Below, one piece after another: positions 33,985 through 45,499 of a DNA stretch of 64,000 bases. This DNA comes from Liolophura sinensis (lineage: Eukaryota; Mollusca; Polyplacophora; Chitonida; Chitonidae): NCBI RefSeq assembly GCF_032854445.1, contig NC_088300.1, positions 60,426,984-60,490,983 of the forward strand, given 5' to 3'. The notes beneath the pieces were generated by a model. That model ran no database searches, was not told the DNA's origin, and saw only the letters and a list, made by a program, of their open reading frames with translations. The first letter of the stretch is position 1; the number at the start of each line of letters is the position of its first letter. The translations under genes and the position numbers were made by a program.

Positions 33985-34443
33985 GTAGCAAATATGATTG
34001 TGTGTCTAACATGTATACCAATCACCTGTATTCACTTGTTTTCCCCTACTAGATCCCCCTAGGTCTGTATGTTCACATAGCATAATGTTTATGTGTTTAG
34101 TATTTCTTGACAAAATGCGTAATGACTTCGGAATAACTTCGGAAATAAAACTATCTATCAGAGACGTTTCGTCATAAAACAAAAATCTTGTTTTATATGT
34201 AGTTTATTCCACTTGCCCCATCTTCACAAAACTTGGAGATTAAGCCATTCGTAACGTTTTTCGGCACGCTTTCATGTGAACATTAAACGCTATTCCCAAA
34301 ATATTTATATATTCGTATATATTTATGATATTTTTATATTTGTGTAAGAGGTTCCGAACCGTTTCATAGGGGTTTTTTTTGTATACATCACCTCGCCCAC
34401 AACTTTAGAACGTAAAAGTCAAGTGAGAAACCCTGAGGTAGCT

Positions 34444-34499
34444 TTAGCGGAATTTGAGCGGGGCAACAGCAAGTTCCGTGGCAGAGATAAAGCCATTGC
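34444..34499 (-). CDS. EF-hand protein exon 3 (second EF-hand end, stop)
   Basis: After acceptor 'ctttttgtag' it completes the second calcium loop (NGFISATE), continues 'LAVAPLKFR' and stops with TAA at 34444-34446. Splitting an EF-hand loop across an intron is common in this superfamily. Confidence 0.83.
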
Positions 34500-37021
34500 C
34501 TACAAAAAGAGAAATATAACAAATATTCCAGTTGTATGGTAGAATAGACAATGAAAATAAATAGAAAAAATACCTTAATTGCAGTTTTAGGCCAAAGGAA
34601 TAATTTGACATTGGGGCGCATCTACGAGTGGCAATGTTCAGACTGTAAATTTGTTAATTTATGTCGATAAACCAAAACCACAAGCAGCTCTTAGATTAAA
34701 AAAACTTGAAAATTATTTAATCCAGATTATGTGCTTGTTTTGGACAATTATAGGAATGACAGCAGTATTAATATAATTAAGACGTAAAAAAGCTGACAGT
34801 ACAATACCAAGAAACTTCACAATAAGTGTTATATTAAATAGATATGTATGCTAAGATGCATTTAGTGAACAAAAAAAAACAGTATATAACTGAAAAGAGA
34901 AAAAATAGGATTTTTACACCTTTACGTGCAGTTTCGACTCATTTCAAGAGCTCTGCTACAAACCGATTATTGAAGTGTCTGGGTGTGGACTTAAAACTTC
35001 TCGGTTTCAACAAACTTCCGAAGTTTCGTGAATTGCTTAATTTTCGGCTTAATAACAATATGGAGTTTTCTAGAAAAGTTTAGTCAAACATACATAGTCT
35101 GAAACATATGTAAATTTCCCGAATATGTGGTAAATATTTAGCTTAGTCTAAAAAAATTGCGAATTTTCGTGAAGCCTAGCATTTTCTAAAGAAGTTGGTG
35201 AAAACGTTCCGAACAAATTCAAACTAAACTTTGAGTACATATATACCATCAATAACAAAATACATACCATCCTTATCAGACAAATGAAACACGTGGCGGG
35301 TAGCAAAGTCTAGGTGGCTGCCTTTAAAACCAGCAGCGAACTCCTTGAGAGAGATCAGTCCATCACCGTTCAGGTCATAATCTGTTAAATGTGCCGGGAA
35401 GACGGCCTCGATCCAGGTCTAGACATGAAAGCAGAAGATGATATGATTAAGACGTTCCTACACTATAGGCTATGTACACCATTGACTCTCTGGGCACAGA
35501 ACTTGCAGTCTCACTTTTTAACCGGCGTAGATTAGACAGATTTTAATACTGGTTACGTCACAACTGCTACAATGGTTAATTCGCGTGATAACACTTCTGT
35601 GTTAAGACGTTTTTGTATTTTTTCTATCTGGTGAAAGAAAGAGCGTGACTCAACAAAATATAAATACGCCAAGAATACACTTGATTCAGCAAGGTTGCGG
35701 CTTTGAAGTGTGAAAAGGGAGGTGGTAAAAACTTTTACCGAATTCCACAATGGAGATCAGTTTTTAAATGCGCGAGCTGCGTTACTTGATTAGTATTTTT
35801 TTATGCATGAAGATCTGTAGCGGCAATTCTGTGCTACCAGAGGCTGGCACGCCGATTGGTCAAACATTTGACCTGATTAATATGTATATTAATATCTACC
35901 ATATCAAACTATAGTAACCTATTTTCTGCATAGGTTCCATCGGACCAAAGCCGCGTAGGACTCCATAACTCATGGAGATTAAACATCGTTATAAGACAGC
36001 AGTCTACATCTTTAAATATTTTGCAAGATCTTTGGTTGTTTATACAAACGGTTGACCAGTATAGGTCTAAATGGCGGGATTCTATCTGCTTTAATCTGAG
36101 CAGCAGAACTATAAGTCGCTCTGTCGGTCTTATTTGTGGAAATTTATTCAGCTGAAGACCATAACTATGGCATTTGAACTATGGAATCTGAACCCTGTCA
36201 TCACTTCAGATTTTTAGGAGGTTTTGTAATTTTGTATATTTTAGGGCGTAAATATTAAAATACAATTAAGAAAGCAACTACATAGGAAAACCCGAGCAGC
36301 GATTACTTTGTGATAACTGGCAAATGGTTACACTTAACCGGTAAAATTCGGTCTCTTGTTAGGATTTTATTCTACAGGTGCGCGAATGATATGGAAATAA
36401 TGGAAACTGTCTACATTGCGGAGTTAGTCTTATTGATGAAAGTTTGGAAAGCGTTGGGCGAGAGGGTACAGGGCGTCAGGTGGTGAGCAGATTGCGAGTT
36501 ACGTCCCCTTGACGCTACACTGTGTCTTGCGCGTATATGTAGAGCCTTTAAATTGTCTCCGTGGATATGTTGATTTTCTTTGTGCTAAAGGAACTAGGGA
36601 AACTTCTTTTATAGGCTGTCCGATGTCTGCTTCAGCTAAATCTACTTAAGGAAATATACGATAATTCTATTCATTACTCATTCGTATCCTTACTTGACTG
36701 ATATCGGCAATTTGCTGGCAAATTTCCTGCTAAACGTACACTTTCGAATGATACGTTTGCTGAGTGAGGTTTAAGGCTGAAAACATAAAGTAGAATAGAC
36801 TCACGCCGGTGCCCCTCTTTTCCCAGTTGCACTGACTGGGACATACCGGGCTGCATGTTCCCGTCAGAGCACCTCCGATGATAGTTCCAGTGATGTCCCC
36901 GATGAGGGCGCCACCTTCCGGCGGTCCCTCCTGTACAGATGGGCTTGCAGATATTCTCGCAGTGTCGGGCACTCCCACTGGCCACCAGGCCGCAGAGAAG
37001 CAATGCTATTCCCAGGCTCAT
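34444..37021 (-). CDS. Small secreted EF-hand protein, three exons
   Basis: Exons are 37021-36805, 35418-35268 and 34499-34444, about 140 residues. The order is signal peptide, a Cys-rich segment, a Gly-rich hydrophobic stretch, a second Cys cluster, then two EF-hands with loops DLNGDGLISLKE and DKDGNGFISATE (Asp/Asn at 1, 3, 5 and Glu at 12). Family knowledge: such secreted EF-hand proteins bind calcium and are common in molluscan secretory or shell-forming tissue; that role is inferred. The splice phases agree. The first exon needs a one-base correction to stay open (see its entry). Confidence 0.72.
35268..35418 (-). CDS. EF-hand protein exon 2 (first EF-hand)
   Basis: It reads TWIEAVFPAHLTDYDLNGDG, then 'LISLKEFAAGF' and 'RHVFHLSDKDG'. 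The first loop DLNGDGLISLKE is a full canonical EF-hand. The exon ends inside the second loop at 'gtatgt', phase 1; acceptor 'catgtctag'. Confidence 0.85.
36295..36372 (-). repeat. R1 fragment, inverted
   Basis: The plus strand 'aactggcaaatggttacact' and 'taaccggtaaaattcggtct' is the reverse complement of the R1 core. It lies in intron 1 of the EF-hand protein gene. Confidence 0.5.
36805..37021 (-). CDS. EF-hand protein exon 1 (signal peptide, Cys/Gly-rich), apparent 1-base shift
   Basis: ATG in good context ('aagATGa') starts MSLGIALLLCGLVASGSA, a clear signal peptide, followed by 'CENICKPICTGG'. The frame then moves by one base near the GGG run at 36926-36928. In the new frame it reads 'GALIGDITGTIIGGALTG' and 'CSPVCPSQCNWEKRG' to donor 'gtgagt' in phase 0. 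The matching Cys clusters on both sides of the shift argue that both halves are coding and that one G is surplus. Confidence 0.68.
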
Positions 37022-37489
37022 CTTGTCTACAAGCTAAACAAGAACGCAACAACGACTCTTGGAACAATCCTGGCCCCTCATTACGATGAGGGCAATGGCC
37101 AAAGAGTACACACTGACGACACTGTACGTGCACACGTTGAAAGTGCTCACTATAGTGTGTTTTCTTTGTCTACTTTAATTCATCTGAGTTGTTTACACAA
37201 AAATGCAACCCATAAAGGAATAAGGTGCCAAGTCAGCCATCAGTTATAATAAGACAAAAAATGGTCTGAAAATGTCTATTACGTTCGCTATGGTTTTCAC
37301 TGGCGTCCTGTGTAATAGGAGTTGACCGAGCCTAAGAAACTTACAGTCATCGTGTTAAATAGCAACGTTGGATCTATGAGCGGTGACATACATATTTTAA
37401 TTATCGACAATTTATACTCAAACATGGTGCAGAATTTAGATACTGCTTCGCCTAAAAGAATCTTTATATACTTATTTCCTTGGCGATTT

Positions 37490-37580
37490 GTCTTAAACAT
37501 TGTCTTGGAAATTGGCCTTGCGAGTATTGATCCGGAAGTCCCATTTTGATTAACGGCTGATATATAAATGTCTGTTTTGA
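37490..37580 (+). repeat. R2 fragment
   Basis: 'tgtcttggaaattggccttg', 'gtattgatccggaagtccca' and 'cggctgatatataaatgtct' match the R2 3' part also seen near 39.3 kb. Confidence 0.55.
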
Positions 37581-37780
37581 CGCATACATGTTGAAGAATA
37601 TACTGCGTGTGGAACGAACACACGGGTGTATAGACCCACGTACGGACATACGCTCATCTTACTGAAAGTTTCTACATTGTAAATTTTAGCACACCTGACC
37701 ACGGGAATAACATGTTTAGATCTGGAGAAGCTGATTCGAGAATTTAAAGAAACACAACACGAAAATGAACGTGTACTAAC

Positions 37781-37891
37781 CTGCAGGTGTTCGCTCATTG
37801 TAGCTGTATTATCAAAAGAGTTATACCATGTGAGAACGTCAATCCTTGAACCCATTAGATTGAGAAAATAGATAAGCATGTTGTAAGAGCT
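37781..37891 (-). CDS. Candidate extra exon of an EF-hand protein gene
   Basis: It has 37 open codons, phase 0 at both ends, reading SSYNMLIYFLNLMGSRIDVL, then 'TWYNSFDNTATMSEHLQ'. Donor 'gttagt' and acceptor 'gacaaccag' are moderate. The end resembles a degenerate EF-hand helix and would read smoothly into 'TWIEAVFP' at 35,418. It lies 5' of the signal-peptide exon, so it may belong to another first exon, a duplicated gene copy or a shuffled arrangement. Confidence 0.35.
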
Positions 37892-37899
37892 CTGGTTGT

Positions 37900-39135
37900 C
37901 TCCCGATTTCATATTGTTTTTTATTTACAAAAGAAATTTCACATATATGCTTATTTCAGTTCATACAGGCTAGAGCTTGTTTGATGGTTTAATGGGGAAA
38001 ATAACATCTGCTAAAGATAATATTTCGCCAAGCAAGGTGTTTAGAGTCATCTCTATGAATGCTGTGCGAACACGTGTAACCCAGATAAGTAGGCCTACCA
38101 CCAGTCAGACTGGAGTTATGCCAAGCACTGCTTCAAGACGTATTGTTATCTCATATTTGATATTGAGATTAATATGTTAGATGTTTACATCCTAGTATTT
38201 TGAATGCCACCTTGCTATAAAAAGTCTACATGATGGGTCAAGTCAAATCTGAATTACACGATCGTGCCTTTCACTGGTCAGATCTCAGACGCCTCATCCA
38301 TTGACTAGACGAGCTTTTATTTCCCATTACTGTGCATTTTGCTCATTCAACAACATGCTATATAACACAAAGCCAAAGTGGTCTACGAATCAAAATAAAC
38401 CTCTCTTCGTTCAAACCACGAAAAAGTGTGAAAATTTTCGCCCGTTTGAGCCATCCAAGCGCAATAAATGGGACACCTTTACCAGCTTGTAGCACAGAAG
38501 AATGAATTCTTTGTTTTCCCACAAATCGTCATCATAAAGGCATAGATAAACAATAAACTACACAGTATTGGTATTAATTAGAAAAGATTCCCCGTTGCTG
38601 GTAAAAGTACTTGAACACTAACCATAACAAGATGACATTCAAGAGCACTGAAATCAATTAGACTCCACGTTTGAACTCATTGGAGAAGGTTCCATTGTGT
38701 CTGTGATGGTTATCTACTACGTTGCTTAGCACTCCGTATATGCGAAAAAAGGCATTAAATAATCATCGTAATAGCCACAAACATGCCGCTTTGTTTTGCA
38801 ATGGTTCATCTGAGGCCATCCACATTTGGTGTTTACAACGCAATATTGACAAAAGATGTACTGTTCCAACATGTGGGTATAATACAGATCGATTTTAGCG
38901 AATCATCTTGCAATGCGGACTGAGGCATCCTGGAGGTTGGTACATCATTTATCTAGTGGTATCACCATGCATGCAAGCAGTTTAGGATGTACGCTCTATT
39001 TACCATGTCTACACATGTACAATGTCCTAAAATCGATAACGAGATCTGGCGCTTTCCACAAAGTCCCCAACCTCAAACGACTCTAACTTGGATACGTATT
39101 TTGATCACCAATAACTTGCCAACTTCACTGTAGAA
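37900..39135. other. Stretch with no supported gene
   Basis: Plus-strand frames at 37977-38180 and 38301-38492 show no recognisable content. I searched by eye for a second signal-peptide exon upstream of 37,891 and did not find one. Confidence 0.4.
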
Positions 39136-39139
39136 TGGT

Positions 39140-39380
39140 ACACGATTTGGATAGTGATTTAATCCAGTCGCCTAGAACGTTCAAGGTGACTTCCCCACAT
39201 CGTTGAAAACTGTTGACTGGCATGGTTCCATCTTAATTTTGTACTTTACTTTTTGCTGGGTTTTATGGTAGGCCTACACGTCGTTTTGGGAACTGGTCCT
39301 GCGATTATTGACTCGGAAGTGTCATTTTGGTTGACGGCCGGTATACGCATGTCTGTTAGGATGCAGTACCTATAATTCAC
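39140..39380 (+). repeat. R2 fragment
   Basis: 'gttgaaaactgttgactggc', 'cgtcgttttgggaactggtc' and 'gattattgactcggaagtgt' match R2. It sits just before the full-length inverted SINE. Confidence 0.6.
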
Positions 39381-39483
39381 CGGCTCAGTCGAATAAACTC
39401 ACCGGAAGCCAATCATCAGCGCCTGAACATAAATGTTACAGGCTCGAATCCAACTCTTGCTGGTTCTGATGTTGCTTTGATTC

Positions 39484-39750
39484 ATTTATTTTTATATATT
39501 TGATTGGTGTTTTACGCCGTACTCAGGAATATTTCACTTATACGACGGCGGCCAGCATTATGGTGGGAAGAAACCGAGCGGCGCCCGAAGGAAACCCACG
39601 ACATCTGCAGGTTGTTTCCAAGCCTTCCCATTTACTGCCGGAGAGGAAGTCAGCATGAGCTGAACTTGATCTCACAACGACCGCATTGATGAGAGGCTCC
39701 TGGTTCATTACGCTGTGCCAACGCGCTAACCAACTGAGCGACGGAGGCCC
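39484..39750 (-). mobile_element. tRNA-derived SINE (family A), full length, inverted
   Basis: On the plus strand it begins 'tttgattggtgttttacgcc' and ends 'ctgagcgacggaggccc', the reverse complement of the family A tail and head. Confidence 0.9.
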
Positions 39751-39754
39751 ACGA

Positions 39755-41540
39755 TGTTGCTTTGAAGCATGTAGTTTATCAGCATCTTGCCAAACTGCGT
39801 TGGTTTACTCAAGTTACTCCGGTTTCCCCCATCGATAACCTTTGCCCTGATCATGGACGATTAGCATCAATCGAATAGTGCAGTGAAACATTCATCTACA
39901 TGTGCATATCCCTTTAGGTGACATAGTATGTTATTGGAGAGTTAGCCTATTAATGACTGGTAAATCAAGCATTATACGTGAAGCGAAGAGTGAAAATCAC
40001 AGGAGAGCATAACCAGCATTCTGTGAATTATCTGTGTCAAAAAATACCCACAAGGAAACGCATGCATTGCTGAATTTAAAACTAGCACTGTTAAGAGATC
40101 GCGGATGCCTTGCCAGCAAACTGAAACTAGTTATTTTGAGCTGGTCAACCATTTTTTTTTTCTGTTATTGTGGTCGAACTATTTTTCTTCGCAAAATCAC
40201 ACATTGATTCAGATTATAAAATTTGATTAGGGGCTTTGCAGAGCGTCCAAGTAACTCAAAGTCGAAATTATTCTTTCTGACTGAAAGTTTGTATTTTCTG
40301 TCAATATGATTTCGAGGTGAGGTACTTATACCGTATCTGGGAGTAAGGGTAGTCTCCCCTTTATTGGTAGCGTTGTAACTAGCCCGTTGGCAGCCAGCCC
40401 GCGCTGGTCATCATCTTGTGCCCTCGGGAGACAGGTCCAGACTGAGAGAAAGATGCCAGGGGTTTAATATTTGTAGACGAGGAGAGTAAGATGATTCATG
40501 TATGTCTGTTGTCATATCGCTGTGAAGTGATGTTTATTCTGTGAGATTAAACGGCTACGAACTAATCAAGAGCAGAAAAGGGAGAATTATTTTGCGTGGA
40601 GAATTAGGTGTGGGCGAGTTCATAGCGGCACGGCTCACTTCATCTTGATCGATCGCGCGAACAACAATTGAGTAAAAAGATATCAAGTTGGAATTCATTC
40701 TCCTTTTTGGCTGGTTTTAGATTATGGCAGGATTTAGTTTGACGGTTTAGGGACCTGAACATCTCTTTGCCAACTGATGGATGCAATTCCAATGGCCGGG
40801 TATAATAATGGTTACCCTATCCTTGGATTAGGCCTCCCTCCCATCTTAAACGCACCACCCAACCAACCTTAATCTAACTTTTTTCATTCTCTGTTCATGC
40901 TGGAAATTTTGTTCTCTGGCACTTCATTAAAACGGGGCCATTTTCCCTCTGCTTCTGGTTGTGACGAGACTACAAACGATTACTCCAAGATTGTCTAGTA
41001 TCCCAAAAACAGTTTTGACCTCTGCGGAAACAATTTATTTTACGCCCTTCTTAAGGAGAAAAACCTGCAGGAGACTAAGGGAGAGTTTTCATGGAAAGAC
41101 AAGGGATGTCAAACCAGGTGTGTTCTATGCAGAAATAAATATAGTGTAAAGTTGATATAATCAAGGGCTTTTATTCTTGGTTCAATGTTTGTTCTGAATG
41201 TTCGCGCACATATCTTCTACCTGTGAGCAGAATTCTTGAGTTATTTGATTTACAAATATAATTAAAGCTGTTCCTTACAGCGATACCGGTGGCCAAGCAT
41301 CAAGGCCCAGTTGAATATCAAATAGGAAAACACTATGAAAGTAATACACTAAACTTATTTGCCACGATCGGAAAAATTAAGCGTTGTCAAACAAAAGTTT
41401 ACGAACAGATGCTAGCACACATAACGACGAATAGCTTGATTTAACTGCCCAAATACATAGACGATGGAAAATTCAAACAATTCAACCTGCATGTACAAAT
41501 TCTAAAGGTATTTACAAAACAGACATGATGGAGAAAAAGC
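39755..41540. other. Stretch with no supported gene
   Basis: Mixed composition, short frames only (for example 40961-41149). Near 39,800, 'gttactccggtttcccccat' is a SINE-like piece. Confidence 0.4.
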
Positions 41541-41544
41541 ATGA

Positions 41545-41720
41545 CAAAAATGAAAAATAATCAACTGGGTTTGAACCCCACACTGCAAGATATCATATAC
41601 AATACGTCTAGTCCTGAAACCACCACAGCGTCTTGTACGTGTTAGGCCTTGGTGATCACCGCACCTGGTTAAGTATGTACATTTCAGGTTGCTCGACACA
41701 TGGCACGCAATCACCCCATC
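41545..41720 (-). mobile_element. tRNA-derived repeat with B-box
   Basis: The minus strand holds 'gtggggttcaaacccagttg', a good B-box, downstream of 'aggtgcggtgatcaccaagg'. The body is unlike families A-C. This is the last SINE-like element before the repeat-poor right half. Confidence 0.4.
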
Positions 41721-41960
41721 TGGTTTGCCTGGGCTCAGTTCGGTTTTGCTAGCGGACGAGGACAGAGTGCATGTAGCTGACAAGAACTGTTAGGAGACTA
41801 AAGATATGAAATTTTGGTCTATATAGTTAGAAGGAATAAGTGCTGTTGTGTGTTCTTCAAAAAAGATCCCCAATCTAAAGCCATGGCGTACCGTTTCGTG
41901 GTTACTTTTCTGTGTGGTATATATGGCCATGGCTTTGTTATGTTATATTCGTGTTTCCAT

Positions 41961-41983
41961 GGGGGGGGGGGGGGGGGGGGGGG
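41961..41983 (+). repeat. Poly(G) tract, 23 bases
   Basis: An uninterrupted run of G. It is G-quadruplex-prone and a likely site of length errors. Confidence 0.95.
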
Positions 41984-42867
41984 TGCCGTCGGGATTGTTG
42001 AGAATTACCGATGATGCATTGTGAACAAGGCTGGCTTGCATGCAAACATGCAGCACATGCATAGTAATACACAGTTACCTCCAAAGTTCTTGTTAAATAC
42101 ACAGGCTTACAGTTCCTTTCCTAAAGTAGGGTGGTGTCATATAAACATTTCTAGCGAGAAAACTATTGATCGTAGCTCAGATCCGTTGGTATATTGCCGA
42201 AATGAAATGTCTTGAACTAATTTGGTGCAAGTTGATCATATCTCAAAAAGTTACAAATTTAGACAGAATCCAAAAGCAGATTCGGAATCATCGTTGCCAA
42301 ATACACCAGAATACATGAAAACGTCATCAAAATTAGACACTTTTATGACGTCATAACTTCGACCAATAGCTAGCTTCCAAAGCTTTCAATGAATGTCCAA
42401 GATTTTTTCAAACTTACTCTAACTGGGATCACCACTCTATAAATACGTCAAATGTCAGAAGAATACGTGTGTTGATTCTTGAGAATATTTTAAAAGGTTT
42501 TGATCAAAATCCAAGATGGCCGTTATTTCACGTGACTACAGTTTGCAAACAAAAACAGCCAAAATTTGCATCGTAACCTTGTTCCTAGAATCACCAAATT
42601 TCAACAACATCCAATGAAAACTCTTTCTTTTACAGCTCTTCAAGCTTTCAAGAAAACGTAAAGAAAAAAATAATAAAAATTCGAACGATTTCTGTAGGTG
42701 TCCCAGCACAGAGTGCTTGGCCACCTAAATATGCACTATGTAGTGAGTATGATTTCACTTTGCACCGTATAGAAAACATCATTATTCAAAAATATATATT
42801 CACTTAAATATAATCTTTATCAAGTCACCTAAATTTTCGATTTCCAAAGTTTTCGAATATCAAAGTC

Positions 42868-43067
42868 NNNNNNNNNNNNNNNNNNNNNNNNNNNNNNNNN
42901 NNNNNNNNNNNNNNNNNNNNNNNNNNNNNNNNNNNNNNNNNNNNNNNNNNNNNNNNNNNNNNNNNNNNNNNNNNNNNNNNNNNNNNNNNNNNNNNNNNNN
43001 NNNNNNNNNNNNNNNNNNNNNNNNNNNNNNNNNNNNNNNNNNNNNNNNNNNNNNNNNNNNNNNNNNN
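42868..43067. other. Assembly gap, 200 Ns
   Basis: Exactly 200 Ns, the conventional size for an unknown gap in scaffolding. The 11 bases 'atatcaaagtc' occur immediately on both sides. Confidence 0.98.
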
Positions 43068-44541
43068 ATATCAAAGTCATGTTTTTTATGCATGCGTAAA
43101 CGCGCAAGAAATACGAATAAAGAGGACATCCGCTGGGGGGATAATAATAGGCAGGACACCAATTAAGACTGGAAATTTGAACATGTCCCATCACTTATAT
43201 AAAGTTCATGCGCGGTGGGCTGGAAAATTAAGATAGTTATAAATACGAATAGATAAGATACTGGCTTGGACTGGTAACTTTTCACATTTGTTCTGAGATT
43301 GTTATTTATAATACATTGTATATATGATGAAATTGAATTAGACTAACTCAAATATAACCAAGGAGATATTCCACGAATCATCAGACACTTCTTTCGGTCG
43401 CGTGCAGATTAACGAGCAGTTGATTGGCCGAGAGTTCATCACAGTGCGAAAATATTTACTGAAAACTCGTAAATTTCGGTTCGGGGTTTTATTTACCCTC
43501 TCTTTCCTCATCATCTTTGATAGAGTAGACCATGCCCGAGTGTGACGGCAGATAAAGGCGAGCGAGTGATTTACAACTGAGGGGTAGGAGCGAGTGATTG
43601 TACTAATTTGGAGCAAGCTTTAATTCGGAGGGAGTTCCCGTCCGCTTGAACCCTGCTCTCATGGGGTCGTGTGGCTCCGTCCTTAATCTCACCAGCTAAT
43701 ATCAACCTCGGAGACACCCACAATTTGTGCATTAATTTCAATATCCAATTGTGCTTTTTGATAATTTCTCCCAAACCTCGGAAAGAATATTGCTTTCTCT
43801 ATTGAATTACGAGAAAAGGTTTCATGATAAATCGAGAACCCTTGAACTCCGAATCACAAAGGTAATATGAACCGGTTAATTTGGTGTTCCCCGCAGTCAT
43901 CCCTACCCGACAAATCTTACTAACACTGTTTCTTTCTTTTTTTTATTATTCGACCAACCGGCATTCAAATTCACGAGCAGAAATATTTTTTATTCACTGT
44001 AACAGTTTGCGGGTCAGCCAAGACTGAAGATGAAAAATCTAATTTCTTGGAAGATTTTTGATAACTGTAATTTATTAGCAAAAGTTACCCTCTGGTTAAA
44101 TAAAGAACTATTGGCACACCCTAGATTCCTTGACCGATGAGACAAACAATAACATTAATAACAAAGAGAGCTACAAATTCTTTTATTTATAAGAAAAAGC
44201 GCGGTAAATCTCAGAGCTCTCATAATCGCCTGGATAGACACTCATCAAAAATGACACAATACCACATAATTACACTTTAAGCTTTAACCAAGAATTAATT
44301 GCATTTTCTTGTTTTCTCCCTGCAAAAAGCAATCAAGGCCCACGTCTGAGCAGCGTGATAGTCACTGTAACAGATTCGTCTAATTTGATAAATGGTGTAG
44401 TCTTGATCCCTTTTGGCAACCGATTCCAGCTCACTTCTATCAGTTCACAAAAAGTTTACAGACAGAAAACGCAAAAAAGAACGATATGAATGAACCGTTC
44501 AGTGGTTTTATGGACGTTTTTGTGTTTTATTCTTTTCTAAG

Positions 44542-44603
<62 letters not shown>
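44542..44603. repeat. (TA)n microsatellite
   Basis: About 62 bases of uninterrupted TA. Confidence 0.97.
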
Positions 44604-44606
<3 letters not shown>

Positions 44607-45114
44607 CTATGATTTCTTGTGTTTTCTGTATGTCACTCCCCATGTAAAAAGTCACGATGGTCGTCTGTAAGCAAAATGCAAATAAATATCAGATCGACTG
44701 AAGCTTAACTGTGTGTATGATGTGATGAACTGTGGTAAACGGCTCGATCGAAGCTTAACTGTGTAACCAAAATGTAACAATTATCAGATCGATTGAAGCT
44801 TAAATGTGATGAACTGTGGCAAACGGTTGTATGTATGTCACGTGACTAACAGATAAGAAAATCAACAAAGACAGGTAAAGCGGAAACACCGGTATCATTC
44901 CCGAGTCGAGGGACGAGGGAATTGACGAGGAAATTGATAATCTAATAACGTATTTCTACGGCTTGCACTTGAAGTGAGTGTATAAAATAGTGAGGCCCAA
45001 ATGGACGACCCGACATCAGTACACTTTGACTATACAGAGTTTCATTTTCTGTGTTTTCTGCCGTAGTCTTTAATTTTGTATTCTAGCATCCGAGGCTTGA
45101 TCCTTTACATTTTG

Positions 45115-45225
45115 TATGTTTTACTGAGGTGGTGAAGTGTATTACCATTTGGCAAATGTCACACTGTCGCCGCTACTGTAGTTTTACTCTCTATGCTGTT
45201 GAGTTTTATAATTCGGTGAAGCAGC
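45115..45225 (+). repeat. R1 fragment
   Basis: 'tattaccatttggcaaatgt', 'cacactgtcgccgctactgt' and 'ttttactctctatgctgttg' match the R1 3' half. It is one of the few dispersed repeats in the right half. Confidence 0.6.
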
Positions 45226-45499
45226 AATATAAAATGTACGGATATTGACACCATACCTCTGGAAAAAAGACATGTTCGTGATAATACAAGAAGGGTTTTG
45301 ATTTAAAAAGAAAGAAGCACACCCCACTAAGCAAAATCTCAGTGATCAACAGGACAATAGGATTAACTGAAAAAAATGTTAAAAAACGAACACGTTTAGG
45401 TTCATTTATGAAATCTGCCGCCACATCTTACGTTTAATCTCAGACCGCTGGAAAAGTAGTATATAGTTTTCGAACTCTTTTCGGATGCATTTATAATGC

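Noticed and set aside
36878-37249. 123-codon plus-strand frame over the EF-hand signal-peptide exon
   Set aside because: It is antisense to a well-supported exon with signal peptide, Cys pattern and donor site.
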